Of a stretch of DNA of 62,218 bases, positions 1 to 7,642 are shown one piece after another (position 1 is the stretch's first letter; each line of letters begins with the position of its first letter). The notes under the pieces were generated by a model. The model worked only from the letters and a program-made list of their open reading frames with translations, was not told the origin of the DNA and made no database searches. Origin of the DNA: Pseudomonas delhiensis (lineage in GTDB: Bacteria > Pseudomonadota > Gammaproteobacteria > Pseudomonadales > Pseudomonadaceae); contig NZ_FZPC01000035.1 in NCBI RefSeq assembly GCF_900187975.1, forward strand, positions 1 through 62,218, read 5' to 3'. Made by a program: the position numbers and the translations under genes.

Positions 1-135
1 GATCAGGCGCACATGAGCGGATTTTCATCAGGGCTCGGGAGCGGATGTATCGCTCCATGAAGCCGGATATACGGCAGCAGTCGTACCCAAGTTCGAAAAA
101 GCACGTCGGTCGCTGGCAAAACGGGAGGAGTCCAT

Positions 136-389
136 ATACGAATAACCGTTCGCGGTTATCCGCCGCCGGCCGGGATGCCGGTGCCCGAGAAAAATGGCGG
201 ATAACGTCATAGGCGTTATGCGCCCTACGACCGTGCTCCCCTGGACCCGTAGGAGCGGGCCCTGCCCGCGATTTCGCGCGCAGGGCCCGCTCCTACAGGG
301 GAATTGCGTGGGTGGGGCAGCGTAGGAGCGGATCTCATCCGCGAATCGCGCCGGTACCTCCGGCCATCGCGGACAAGGTCCGCCCCTAC
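136..389. repeat. Cluster of extragenic palindromic repeats (three types)
   Basis: Three different imperfect palindromes follow one another. At about 136-229 there is an inverted pair built on AATAACCGTTCGCGGTTATC and a GGCGGATAACG...GTTATGCGCC unit. At 249-296 a GTAGGAGCGGGCCCTGCCCG palindrome with its complementary arm ends in GCTCCTAC. At 322-389 a GTAGGAGCGGATCTCATCCG unit ends in CCCCTAC. The same families recur at many places in this window. No gene was found in 1-404. Confidence 0.85.
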
Positions 390-404
390 ACGCACCCTGC
401 CCCC

Positions 405-1310
405 TCAGAGCGGCGTGGTGAACTTGAACCAGAAGGTCTGCCCATCCGGGCGGTTGCGCACGCCCGAGTCGTCCTGCCACTTGGCGCTGAAGAACCAGCC
501 GTCCTTGCTCGCGTACTGCACCGCGGGGCCGATGGAGAAGCTTCGCCCGCGGGAATCCTCGACCTCGTGGCCATCGAGCTTGTCGTCGCTGATCTGCTGG
601 TAGGCGTGGCCGCCGACGCCGAGCACCCAGCCATTTCCCATGCCCCAGCCGAGGGTGTAGTCGGCGTGCAGCTCGCGCCCGGACTGGTAGTCGGTGGCGC
701 GGTTCTCGAAGTTGTAGTCGTGCATCAGGCGGATGTCGGCATTGGGCCCGGCCGGGTCCACGTAGGTCATCGCCAGCACCGCCTGCACGGTGTAGTAGTG
801 GGTGCCCAGGTTGATGATGTCGTCCTTGTCGTAGCTGCCGGTGGGCAGCACAAAGTCGACGCCGGTGGCCACGTGGAACTTCTCGCTCGGGTGGAAGCCG
901 ATCACCGGCCCCAGGTGGGCATCGCCGATGCCGCGCTTGTGGTCGTGGGGGCCATTCTTGATGTTCAGGCGCATGTCGGTCAGCGGCAGCAGGGCGTGGA
1001 ACCCGAGGTCGCCGCCCAGCACCTTCTGCTCCGTCACCCAGACGAAACGCGGCACCAGGGTGGAGACCCGCAGGTCGATGTCGGCGGCCTTGTGGCCGCC
1101 ATTGTCACGCAGCGTATCGGCCAGGTAGTTGCCGGCGAACAGCTGGGCGTAGGTGCCAGGCGGTGGAAGGATGCCCATCCCGTAGATCTCGATGCCCATG
1201 GGCCAGGAGGAGGTGCCGCCCTCGGTGGCGAGGGCCGAGGTGGCGGCGCCAGCCAGGAACAGGGCGCAAGCGAGGCGGGATGCGCGAAGGCGAAGGGTCT
1301 TGTCGAACAT
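405..1310 (-). CDS. SphA / MetA-pathway-type outer-membrane protein
   Basis: A 301-aa protein with a Sec signal peptide: basic start, hydrophobic stretch and ALA-type cleavage site near residue 29. The body reads as alternating amphipathic strands and ends in a short FKFTTPL-like strand with a terminal hydrophobic residue, as expected for an outer-membrane beta barrel. It resembles the SphA / Phenol_MetA_deg family, whose members often sit near aromatic or lipid catabolic genes and are thought to act as channels or uptake proteins; the substrate is not known. It is monocistronic, transcribed away from the tatA-like gene. The AT-rich stretch upstream and a copy of the pobR-pobA intergenic element (1504-1590) suggest regulation linked to aromatic catabolism. 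The family call is fairly firm; the role is inference. Confidence 0.7.
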   Translation of the reverse strand: MFDKTLRLRASRLACALFLAGAATSALATEGGTSSWPMGIEIYGMGILPPPGTYAQLFAGNYLADTLRDNGGHKAADIDLRVSTLVPRFVWVTEQKVLGGDLGFHALLPLTDMRLNIKNGPHDHKRGIGDAHLGPVIGFHPSEKFHVATGVDFVLPTGSYDKDDIINLGTHYYTVQAVLAMTYVDPAGPNADIRLMHDYNFENRATDYQSGRELHADYTLGWGMGNGWVLGVGGHAYQQISDDKLDGHEVEDSRGRSFSIGPAVQYASKDGWFFSAKWQDDSGVRNRPDGQTFWFKFTTPL

Positions 1311-1503
1311 GAGTGCCGGCCTTTGTTGTTATTGAAGTGGCGCACGACCGCTTCCGCATGCCGTGCCGGCGACCTGAATCAATTACCATGCCAGACAATA
1401 AATCATTTAAAATCAATTAGTTGAAAATAAACCTCGAATAAGCCAAGTAAATACTCTTAAGAAAATTCCGCTCTCCGCGGAAAAGTCTCCAGCCGCCCGC
1501 GCC
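1311..1503. promoter_or_regulatory. AT-rich divergent promoter region
   Basis: The stretch at about 1375-1470 is much richer in A and T than its surroundings and lies upstream of the SphA-like gene. It contains a small inverted repeat, TCAATTAGTTGA (about 1416-1427). I could not assign a convincing -35/-10 pair. Confidence 0.35.
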
Positions 1504-1590
1504 ATCCATGAAAAGTCCAGGTTATCTGTTGGATAGTGCCTTCTGCGCCAGGGCCCCCCCACCAAGAATGCAGGCGCCAATAACGACCAC
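1504..1590 (+). repeat. Conserved element, copy 1 (shared with the pobR-pobA region)
   Basis: About 87 bp here match 25286-25370 at most positions without large gaps. Shared landmarks are CCAGGTTATCTGTTGGATA, then TGCCTTCTGCGC, a CACCAA(A/G)AATGCAGG block and GCCAATAAC. Inside are ATCCA (1504-1508), GTCCA (1515-1519) and TGGATA (1530-1535); the last two face each other across 10 bp. It ends about 25 bp before the tatA-like start codon. A duplicated operator or promoter module is the simplest reading; PobR as its ligand is inference from where the other copy lies. Confidence 0.6.
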
Positions 1591-1615
1591 CAAACCGCGA
1601 CCTGGAGGCATGGTG

Positions 1616-1843
1616 ATGGGCATATTCGACTGGAAACACTGGCTGGTCCTGCTGCTGGTGGCGCTGCTGGTATTCGGCAGCAAGCGGGTGAAGCACCTGG
1701 GCAGCGACCTCGGCGAAGCCATCAAGGGCTTCCGCCGCTCGGTCAACGCCGAGGACGAGCCGACGGCGGCGCAGAAGCTGGCCGGCGAGGAAACCGTCGC
1801 CGAACCCAGGCGGCTGCAGGAAAGCGCCCGTCAGCAAGCCTGA
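1616..1843 (+). CDS. tatA: Orphan TatA-family translocase subunit
   Basis: A 75-aa protein: a short N-terminus, one transmembrane helix (about residues 7-21), the FG hinge ([10 protein letters not shown]), an amphipathic helix ([15 protein letters not shown]) and a charged disordered tail. This is the TatA layout of the twin-arginine translocase, where TatA forms the protein-conducting part in the inner membrane. The start at 1616 is chosen because GGAGG (1604-1608) lies 7 nt upstream; an in-frame ATG at 1610 is too close to it. There is no tatB or tatC nearby, so this is an extra TatA paralogue rather than the housekeeping tatABC operon. Its upstream region carries the duplicated element also found in front of pobA. 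Confidence 0.8.
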   Translation: MGIFDWKHWLVLLLVALLVFGSKRVKHLGSDLGEAIKGFRRSVNAEDEPTAAQKLAGEETVAEPRRLQESARQQA

Positions 1844-1856
1844 AAGCCCACAACCT

Positions 1857-2156
1857 GTAGGAGCGGGCCCTGCCCGCGATTTCGCGCGCAGGGCGCGCTC
1901 CTACAGGGGAATGGCGCAGGTGGGGCAGCGTAGGAGCGGATCTCATCCGCGAAGCACGCCGATACATCCGGCTATCGCGGAGAAGCTCCGCTCCTACGGG
2001 AAAAACACCACGCATTCCCGCACGGGCCCTGCCCGCGATTTCGCGCGCAGGGCGCGCTCCTACAAGGGAATGGCGCAGGTGGGGCAGCGTAGGAGCGGAT
2101 CTTATCCGCGAATCGCGCCGGAGCCTCCGGCTATCGCGGAGAAGCTCCGCTCCTAC
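1857..2156. repeat. Tandem pair of two palindrome types (A-B-A-B)
   Basis: A GTAGGAGCGGGCCCTGCCCG palindrome (1857-1904), a GTAGGAGCGGATCTCATCCG palindrome (1930-1997), a second copy of the first, lacking its left end (2021-2063), and a second copy of the second (2089-2156). The A+B block is thus tandemly duplicated with a period near 160 bp. The last copy runs into the 3' end of the aminotransferase gene and supplies its stop codon (TAG, 2155-2153 on the minus strand). No gene was found in 1844-2152. Confidence 0.85.
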
Positions 2157-3406
2157 GTTGCAGGCGAGCACGGCTTTTCGGCCAAACGCCCCACCGCCTG
2201 CTCGAACGCCACCTTCATCTCCTCCACCACCGCATCGGTGTGGGCGAAGGACAGGTACAGCCGGCCGTACGGCGACGGCATCAGCAGCAGGCCCGCGCGG
2301 CGCAGTTCCAGATGCAGCGCCTTGCTGAAGCCAGGGTTGGCGATGCGCGCGGCTTCGTCGAAGTCCCCCGGCGCCCGCTCGGCCGGCCAGAGGCCGAAGA
2401 CGTTGCCGTAGCCACTGGTGGCCAGGGGCAGGCCGTGGCGCTCGAACAGCTCCACCAGCCAGGCGCGCAGGGCATCCCCGCGTGCCACCAGGGCGGGGTA
2501 GTCGGCACTCGCCAGTTGGTCCAGGGTCGCCTGCACCGCCGCGCAGGCCATGGGGTTGCCGCTGAAGGTGCCGCCGCGCAGCACCCGGCCTTCCTCGAAG
2601 CCGGCCAGGATGTGCGCCTTGCCCAGCACGGCCGAGACCGGCACGCCGTTGCCGATGGCCTTGCCGACGCTGGCCAGGTCCGGGTCCAGCCCCTCGTACA
2701 GGCTGCTCAGCCCGGGGTGGCGGCGGAAGCCCATCAGCACCTCGTCGCTGATCACCAGCGCGCCGTGGGCATGGGCCACGCGCTGCACGTGCGCCAGGTA
2801 GCCGGGCGCGGCCATGATGCAGCCGGCGTTGGCCAGCATGGGTTCGAGCAGCACGGCGGCGATGTCCCGGTGCTCGGCGAACAGCCGCTCGACGTCGTCG
2901 AAGTCGTTGTAGCGCAGCAGCGTCATGCGCTCGCTCGCCGGGCGCTGGCCGGGGGCGAAGGTGGCCTCGGCGGAGCCGACGTTGCCCAGGGTCACCTCGT
3001 CGAACCAGCCGTCGAAGCCCGCGGCCATCTTGGCGATGCGCGGGCGGCCGGTATGGGCGCGCGCGGCGCGGCAGGCCAGGTGCACTGCCTCGCTGCCGGA
3101 GTTGGTGAAGATCACCTTGTCGAGCGCGCCGCCGTGGCGCGCCAGGCAATCGGCGGCGGCGTGCTCGCGCACGTGGGCCCAGGACGGCGCGGCGGCGTCC
3201 TGCAGGGCGGCGCCCACCGCCTCGATCACCGCCGGTTCCGAATGGCCGAGCAGCACCGCGCCGAAGCCCAGCGCGGTATCGATGTAGCGCCGCCCCCGGT
3301 CGTCCCAGAGGTAGGCTCCCCTACCCCGCTGGATGAACAGCTTCTCGCCGTCCAGGTCGGGAAGAATGCGCGCGGCGCTGGATACGTCACCCACCAGATG
3401 GGCCAT
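2153..3406 (-). CDS. Class III PLP-dependent aminotransferase (GSA-aminomutase-like)
   Basis: A 417-aa fold-type I PLP enzyme. Visible features are a TNSGSEAVHLA phosphate-binding segment near residues 100-110, the SDEV acidic residue that contacts the pyridine nitrogen, and GKAIGNG carrying the Schiff-base lysine near residue 249. It resembles glutamate-1-semialdehyde aminomutase and beta-amino-acid aminotransferases, but it has GFDGWFDE where hemL has its YHG motif, and it sits in a catabolic-looking cluster, so it is unlikely to be hemL. The neighbours upstream on the same strand are a LysR regulator, a cupin dioxygenase-like protein and an amino-acid permease, which suggests transamination of an imported amine or unusual amino acid. 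The last codons and the stop lie inside repeat sequence that also occurs at about 12610, so the C-terminus may have been remodelled. Confidence 0.75.
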   Translation of the reverse strand: MAHLVGDVSSAARILPDLDGEKLFIQRGRGAYLWDDRGRRYIDTALGFGAVLLGHSEPAVIEAVGAALQDAAAPSWAHVREHAAADCLARHGGALDKVIFTNSGSEAVHLACRAARAHTGRPRIAKMAAGFDGWFDEVTLGNVGSAEATFAPGQRPASERMTLLRYNDFDDVERLFAEHRDIAAVLLEPMLANAGCIMAAPGYLAHVQRVAHAHGALVISDEVLMGFRRHPGLSSLYEGLDPDLASVGKAIGNGVPVSAVLGKAHILAGFEEGRVLRGGTFSGNPMACAAVQATLDQLASADYPALVARGDALRAWLVELFERHGLPLATSGYGNVFGLWPAERAPGDFDEAARIANPGFSKALHLELRRAGLLLMPSPYGRLYLSFAHTDAVVEEMKVAFEQAVGRLAEKPCSPAT

Positions 3407-3468
3407 GGTCTACTCCTGCATCGCGCCCGCCGGGCGGGCGCCTCGTGATTGGGTCGGAAGGGCCTGCC

Positions 3469-4356
3469 CTAGGGCAGGCTCCAGGGGGCCTCGCGCAGGC
3501 GCTGTTCGAGGAAGTCGCGGAAGACCTTGATCCTCGGGCTCAGGTGCTTGCGGTTGGCATAGATCAGGTACACCGGCTCGCGCAGGTCGCTGGGGTATTC
3601 CTCCAGCACCTGCACCAGGCGGCCGGCGCGGATGTCGGCGCCGATGTGGAAGTCGGCCAGGCGCACGATGCCGGCGCCGGCCAGGGCCATGTCGCGCAGC
3701 AGGTCGCCCTGGGCGAAGGTCGCCGCCGGGGCCACCGGCACGCTCAGGCGCTCGGCCCCTGCGCGGAAGCTCCAGCGGTTCCACGGGCTGTCGAAGCTGA
3801 ACTGGAAGCAGCGGTGCTGCAGCAGGTCCCGCGGGTGGCGGGGCGTGCCGCAGCGCGCCAGGTAGGCCGGGGCGGCGCAGGTGATCCACTGGGTCTCGCC
3901 CAGGCGCCGGGTCACCCGGCTGGAGTCCGGCAGCACGCCGCTGTGGATGGCCAGGTCCAGGCCCTGCTCGAACTGGTCGACGTACTGCGCGCCGACCTGG
4001 ATCTCCACCTGCAGCGCCGGGTAGCGGTCGAGGAACTCCGGCAGCCAGGGCGCTATCTGGTGCTTGGCGAAGGTGGTCATGGTGTGGATCCGCAGGGTGC
4101 CGCTGACCCGCGTCGGCAGCGCCTCGGCCATCGCCTCCACCACGGCGCGGGCGCTGCGCAGGTAGGCGGCGCCTTCCTCGGTCAGCGTCAGGCTCCGCGT
4201 GCCGCGCTGGAACAGGCGCACCCGCAGGCGGTCCTCCAGGCGGCTGATCAGCTTGCTGACCGCCGAAGGCGTCATCTCGTGGGCGCGCGCCGCGGCGGAG
4301 AAGTTGCCGTGCTCGACCGCCCAGATGAAGGCCAGCAGTTGCGAATAGTTGTCCAT
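3469..4356 (-). CDS. LysR-family transcriptional regulator
   Basis: A 295-aa protein with an N-terminal winged helix-turn-helix (about residues 3-62; FSAAARAHEMTPSAVSKLIS is the recognition region) and a C-terminal substrate-binding-like effector domain. Start at ATG 4356, preceded by GAGG. The reading frame stays open upstream, but that part is antisense-like and overlaps the cupin gene. It lies between and on the same strand as the cupin (56 nt) and the aminotransferase (62 nt), so it may be co-transcribed with its targets instead of being divergent as most LysR genes are. It probably controls this cluster; the inducer is unknown. Confidence 0.85.
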   Translation of the reverse strand: MDNYSQLLAFIWAVEHGNFSAAARAHEMTPSAVSKLISRLEDRLRVRLFQRGTRSLTLTEEGAAYLRSARAVVEAMAEALPTRVSGTLRIHTMTTFAKHQIAPWLPEFLDRYPALQVEIQVGAQYVDQFEQGLDLAIHSGVLPDSSRVTRRLGETQWITCAAPAYLARCGTPRHPRDLLQHRCFQFSFDSPWNRWSFRAGAERLSVPVAPAATFAQGDLLRDMALAGAGIVRLADFHIGADIRAGRLVQVLEEYPSDLREPVYLIYANRKHLSPRIKVFRDFLEQRLREAPWSLP

Positions 4357-4412
4357 GTCCGATCCTCGATGCGCCGTGGCGGCGAGCATAGCGCCCGCCG
4401 CGCCGGCCTGCG

Positions 4413-4949
4413 TCAGCGGATGAAGCGCTCGACGTAGTCCTCGCCCAGGCCGATGGACGCGTAGTGCCGGCGCGCCGCCTCCAGCTTGGTGAAGACATCC
4501 TCGTAGCCCACCGCCACGCCCTGCGGGTCGACGTAGGTGTAGCCGCCCTGGACATGGAACCAGGTGATCATCTCCTCGACGTCGTCGGGCACGTACAGGG
4601 TGTGGGTCTCGCCCGGCGGCTCGAAGGCGAAGGAGCCCTGCTCGGCGGTCCAGTCGTGCTCCAGGTACCACCAGCGGCCCTTGAGCACCAGCGCGTGCAC
4701 CCCGCCGGTGTGGCGGTGGCGCGACAGCACACCGCTCTGGCGCACACGCAGCAGGTTGATGTAGTAGCCGCCGCTCACGCTCAGCAGCAACGGCTTGAAG
4801 GACACGCTGGCGGTCACCGGGACCCACAGCTGGTCGTCTTCCAGCCACTGGTCCAGCACGCCGGGCAGGACCATATCCGGCGCCATGAAGGGCACCTGCG
4901 GCAGTTGGTAGGGGATCGCCAGTTCGTCCGGCTTCATCGCGATGCTCAT
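4413..4949 (-). CDS. Cupin, 2,4'-dihydroxyacetophenone-dioxygenase-like
   Basis: A 178-aa single-domain cupin. The metal-binding motif is visible as RHRHTGGVHALVLKG (about residues 77-91) with a second His near the second cupin motif (PPGETHTL). It resembles the 2,4'-dihydroxyacetophenone dioxygenase / acetylacetone-cleaving cupin group, non-haem metal enzymes that cleave a C-C bond next to a carbonyl. The true substrate is not evident. GAGAG precedes the ATG at 4949. It is flanked by the permease (124 nt upstream) and the LysR gene, and probably belongs to the same transcription unit. Confidence 0.65.
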   Translation of the reverse strand: MSIAMKPDELAIPYQLPQVPFMAPDMVLPGVLDQWLEDDQLWVPVTASVSFKPLLLSVSGGYYINLLRVRQSGVLSRHRHTGGVHALVLKGRWWYLEHDWTAEQGSFAFEPPGETHTLYVPDDVEEMITWFHVQGGYTYVDPQGVAVGYEDVFTKLEAARRHYASIGLGEDYVERFIR

Positions 4950-5073
4950 GGATCACTCTCTATCAGGCAGTTGGAAAGTCCGCGGCGGGCCCGAGGAGCC
5001 CCGCCACGGGCAGGTTAGGTGTATGCCTGCGGCGGAAAAACCGGGCCACCGGCACAGGCGCTGTGAAGCGGCG

Positions 5074-6489
5074 TCACTGCACCGCCAGCTCGCCGAAGCC
5101 GCCCTGCGCGCGCTGCGCGGAGAGCTGCGGCTGGCGCTTCTGCAGGTACAGGCCGATGCCCGCCAGCAAGGCGCTCAGGCCCAGGGTGGTGAGCAACTCG
5201 CCACGGTGGCCGGGGAACACCGACATGATCGCCAGGATGCCGACGATCAGCGCGATGGTCGCCAGGGTCAGCCAGGGGAAGGCCCACATCTCCACCGCCA
5301 GGGGCTCGCCGCTGGCGCGCAGCTTGCGGCGCATGCACAGCTGGGTGATGGCTATCACCAGGTACATCAGCAGGGCGATGGCGCCGCTGGAGGCGAGCAG
5401 GAAGTCGAACACCTCCTTGGGCAGCAGGTAGTTCGCGCCCAGCGCCAGCAGGGCCACGCCGGCTGTGCTCAGCACCGCGGCCAGCGGCACGCCGCGGTGG
5501 CTGGTGCGGCCCCAGGCGCGCGGCGCGTCGCCCCGGTAGGCCAGCGAATAGGCCATACGCGAGGCGGTGTAGATCGCCGAGTTCAGGCAACTGCTCACCG
5601 CCACCAGCACCACCACGCTCATGATCTGCGGCGCATAGGGGATGTTCATCGCCGCCAGCACCGACTGGTACGAACCCTGCGCCAGCCCCGGCGCGTTCCA
5701 CGGCACCAGGCACACCACCACCAGCATCGAGCCGAGGTAGAACAGCCCCAGGCGCCAGACCACGGCGCGGATCGCCTTGCGGATGTTGGCGCGCGGCTCC
5801 CTGGTCTCGGCGGCGGCGATGGTCACGATCTCGCTGCCCTGGAAGCTGAACATCGCCGTGAGCATGGCGGCCACCACCGACACCGGCCCCTTGGGCATGA
5901 AGCCGCCGTCGGCATACAGGTGCCGGACGCCGGAGGTGGAAGAGCCCGGCAGCAAGCCGAGGATCGCCAGCACGCCGAGGACGATGAAGCCGACGATGGA
6001 AACCACCTTGAACAACGCCAGCCAGTACTCCAGCTCGCCGAAGTTGCCCACGCTCAGGCAGTTGCACAAGGTCAGCGCCAGGGTGATGCCCAGCGCCGCC
6101 ACCCAGGGCGCGACGCCCAGCCAGGGCGCCAGGATGTTGCCGGCGACTATGGCCTCGATGCTGATCACCAGCACGTAGAACCACCAGTACAGCCAGCCGA
6201 TGGAAAACCCGGCCCAGCGCCCCATGGCCTGGTCGGCATAGGCCGAGAAGGAACCGGTGTCCGGCCGCGCGGTGGCCATCTCGCCGAGCATCTGCATCAC
6301 CAGCACGACGATGACCGCAGCCAGCAGATAAGCCAGCAGCACCGCCGGCCCGGCGGTGGCGATGGCATTGGAGGAACCGACGAAAAGCCCGGCGCCGATC
6401 ACGCCGCCGATGGAAATCATGGTCACCTGGCGGCTCTTCAGGCCGTGGCCCAGGCGGTTCTTGGGTGGGTTCTCAGGCGTCGCGTTCAT
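5074..6489 (-). CDS. Amino-acid permease, APC superfamily (GabP/AnsP type)
   Basis: A 471-aa inner-membrane protein with about twelve hydrophobic helices. The family signature ISIGGVIGAGLFVGS lies in the first helix (about residues 25-40), followed by EMATARPDTGSFSAYA in the helix 2-3 region. These permeases are proton symporters for amino acids such as GABA, proline or aromatic amino acids; the sequence alone does not identify the substrate. Start at ATG 6489 with GAGG about 9 nt upstream; an in-frame ATG at 6540 has poorer support. It is the first gene of the permease-cupin-LysR-aminotransferase run and presumably imports the substrate for that pathway. Confidence 0.85.
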   Translation of the reverse strand: MNATPENPPKNRLGHGLKSRQVTMISIGGVIGAGLFVGSSNAIATAGPAVLLAYLLAAVIVVLVMQMLGEMATARPDTGSFSAYADQAMGRWAGFSIGWLYWWFYVLVISIEAIVAGNILAPWLGVAPWVAALGITLALTLCNCLSVGNFGELEYWLALFKVVSIVGFIVLGVLAILGLLPGSSTSGVRHLYADGGFMPKGPVSVVAAMLTAMFSFQGSEIVTIAAAETREPRANIRKAIRAVVWRLGLFYLGSMLVVVCLVPWNAPGLAQGSYQSVLAAMNIPYAPQIMSVVVLVAVSSCLNSAIYTASRMAYSLAYRGDAPRAWGRTSHRGVPLAAVLSTAGVALLALGANYLLPKEVFDFLLASSGAIALLMYLVIAITQLCMRRKLRASGEPLAVEMWAFPWLTLATIALIVGILAIMSVFPGHRGELLTTLGLSALLAGIGLYLQKRQPQLSAQRAQGGFGELAVQ

Positions 6490-6761
6490 CGACAGCACCT
6501 CGGCACGCAGGATTGTTCTTGTGATTGTCCAGGACCTCATGGGCCTTGGTCTGCGCAGGGTAGGGAGCTTGCGGTGGGCTGATAATCCCTGTTGGGGGCA
6601 TAGGGGGTGTGAATGCAGTTCACAGCCAGGGAGGCGACGGAGGTCCAGGCCTGGTGGTCGTGTGTCACCAAGCCCTCGTCGGGAGGAAGAGATCGGGTGC
6701 GTGGGCGCCGCCTAGGTACGCCAGGTGCCGTTCACTGATCCGGCCTGTCAGCGTTCCAAAC

Positions 6762-7163
6762 TCAGAAGAACACGTCCACCGGCACGTTGAAGCGGGCAGC
6801 CAGGGCGCGGATGTGGCGTACGTTGAGCTGGCGCTTGCCGGCCAGGATCGCCGAGACCACCGACTGCGGCCCTACCTCGGGCAAATCGTCCTGGTGGAGG
6901 CCATGCTCCTGCATCAGGAAGCGCAGCACCTCGTGCCCTGGCGCATCGGGGATGGGGTAGTGCTCGAGGTCGTATTGGCTGACCAGATCGCCCATGCGCG
7001 CCGCCAGGCCCGCCAGCGGGTGGCCTTCCACCCCGCCGATTTCATCGAGCAGTTCATCCAGGGTGGCGACCAGGGCATCGTAGTCGGCTTCGCTCTGCGG
7101 CGGCGACAGCAGCGGGGCGACATAGCGCCAGTGCTCCATCGCCTGCTTCAGGATCGCACTCAT
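6762..7163 (-). CDS. higA: HigA-type antitoxin
   Basis: A 133-aa antitoxin of the HigA/COG5499 group. The N-terminal half is acidic and helical; the C-terminal half is a helix-turn-helix (about residues 75-130, with VGPQSVVSAILAGKRQLNVR as the DNA-binding part). It neutralises HigB and represses the operon. It starts 8 nt after the higB stop, with a GAGGTGG ribosome-binding site overlapping that stop. The toxin-first gene order is typical of higBA. Confidence 0.85.
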   Translation of the reverse strand: MSAILKQAMEHWRYVAPLLSPPQSEADYDALVATLDELLDEIGGVEGHPLAGLAARMGDLVSQYDLEHYPIPDAPGHEVLRFLMQEHGLHQDDLPEVGPQSVVSAILAGKRQLNVRHIRALAARFNVPVDVFF

Positions 7164-7171
7164 TGTCCACC

Positions 7172-7456
7172 TCACTTCCACTGGTCGCGGTCGTACTCTT
7201 TGTGATCGAGCACGGCGCGGATGAAGACCTTCTTGAACTGATAATCCACCACGGCGATCAGGCGCAGCTTGTTGCCGCCGATGTCGAACACATGCTTGTC
7301 CGCGACCTTGTCGACACTGGGAAAAGCCTGCTTCATGGCGGCGAAATCCCCCGGCTCCACACGGCGCATCAGCCGGTACCAGGCCTCCAGGGCAGTGGCC
7401 GCGTGGGGCCACTTCTGCCGGGCCTCCCAGATGCGCTTTTGGGTGATGACGTGCAT
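7172..7456 (-). CDS. higB: HigB-type toxin (mRNA interferase)
   Basis: A 94-aa RelE-fold toxin of the HigB family. The RLIAVVDYQFKKVFIRAVLDHKEYDR segment (written here only as landmarks RLIAVVDY and HKEYDR) is the conserved C-terminal part with the catalytic-type His and Tyr. Members cleave mRNA in the ribosome. Start taken at ATG 7456; the frame stays open to 7519, but that part lies in the operator region and lacks the family sequence. It is co-transcribed with higA. Both genes appear intact, so the pair may be active. Confidence 0.85.
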   Translation of the reverse strand: MHVITQKRIWEARQKWPHAATALEAWYRLMRRVEPGDFAAMKQAFPSVDKVADKHVFDIGGNKLRLIAVVDYQFKKVFIRAVLDHKEYDRDQWK

Positions 7457-7477
7457 GCCTGACGTTTCATCGCAAAA

Positions 7478-7518
7478 TGCTATGTTCGATATGCTATGGC
7501 AATACCGACAGCATAGCA
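7478..7518 (-). promoter_or_regulatory. Probable HigA operator
   Basis: Two direct copies of TGCTATG (7478-7484 and 7492-7498, 14 bp apart) face an inverted copy, CATAGCA (7512-7518), just upstream of the higB start. This is a typical layout for an autoregulating antitoxin. The 13-bp gap between the second and third copies gives a two-fold symmetric site. Confidence 0.6.
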
Positions 7519-7596
7519 AACTGCGATAGTCAGGCGGTGAGGATCAGCCCGTAGTTTCTGCCCTCAGTCTTCCTTCGGAACTTTCCAGCCCCAAAA

Positions 7597-7634
7597 GCAA
7601 AGCCCCCGGCAACTGACGCTGCCGGGGGCTTTGC
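7597..7634 (-). terminator. Rho-independent terminator of the tRNA-Gly gene
   Basis: GCAAAGCCCCCGGCA (7597-7611) pairs perfectly with TGCCGGGGGCTTTGC (7620-7634) across an 8-nt loop. A short T run follows on the minus strand. It lies 9 nt beyond the tRNA 3' end. Confidence 0.85.
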
Positions 7635-7642
7635 AAGGATTC

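Noticed and set aside
312..1424. Long open frame on the plus strand across the SphA-like gene
   Set aside because: It is antisense to a protein with a clear signal peptide and family resemblance. Its composition (Val, Gly, His, Gln rich) is typical of shadow frames in GC-rich DNA.
4357..4956. N-terminal extension of the LysR gene up to 4956
   Set aside because: The added part lies out of frame over the cupin gene and is not protein-like. The ATG at 4356 has a good ribosome-binding site and begins the usual LysR N-terminus.
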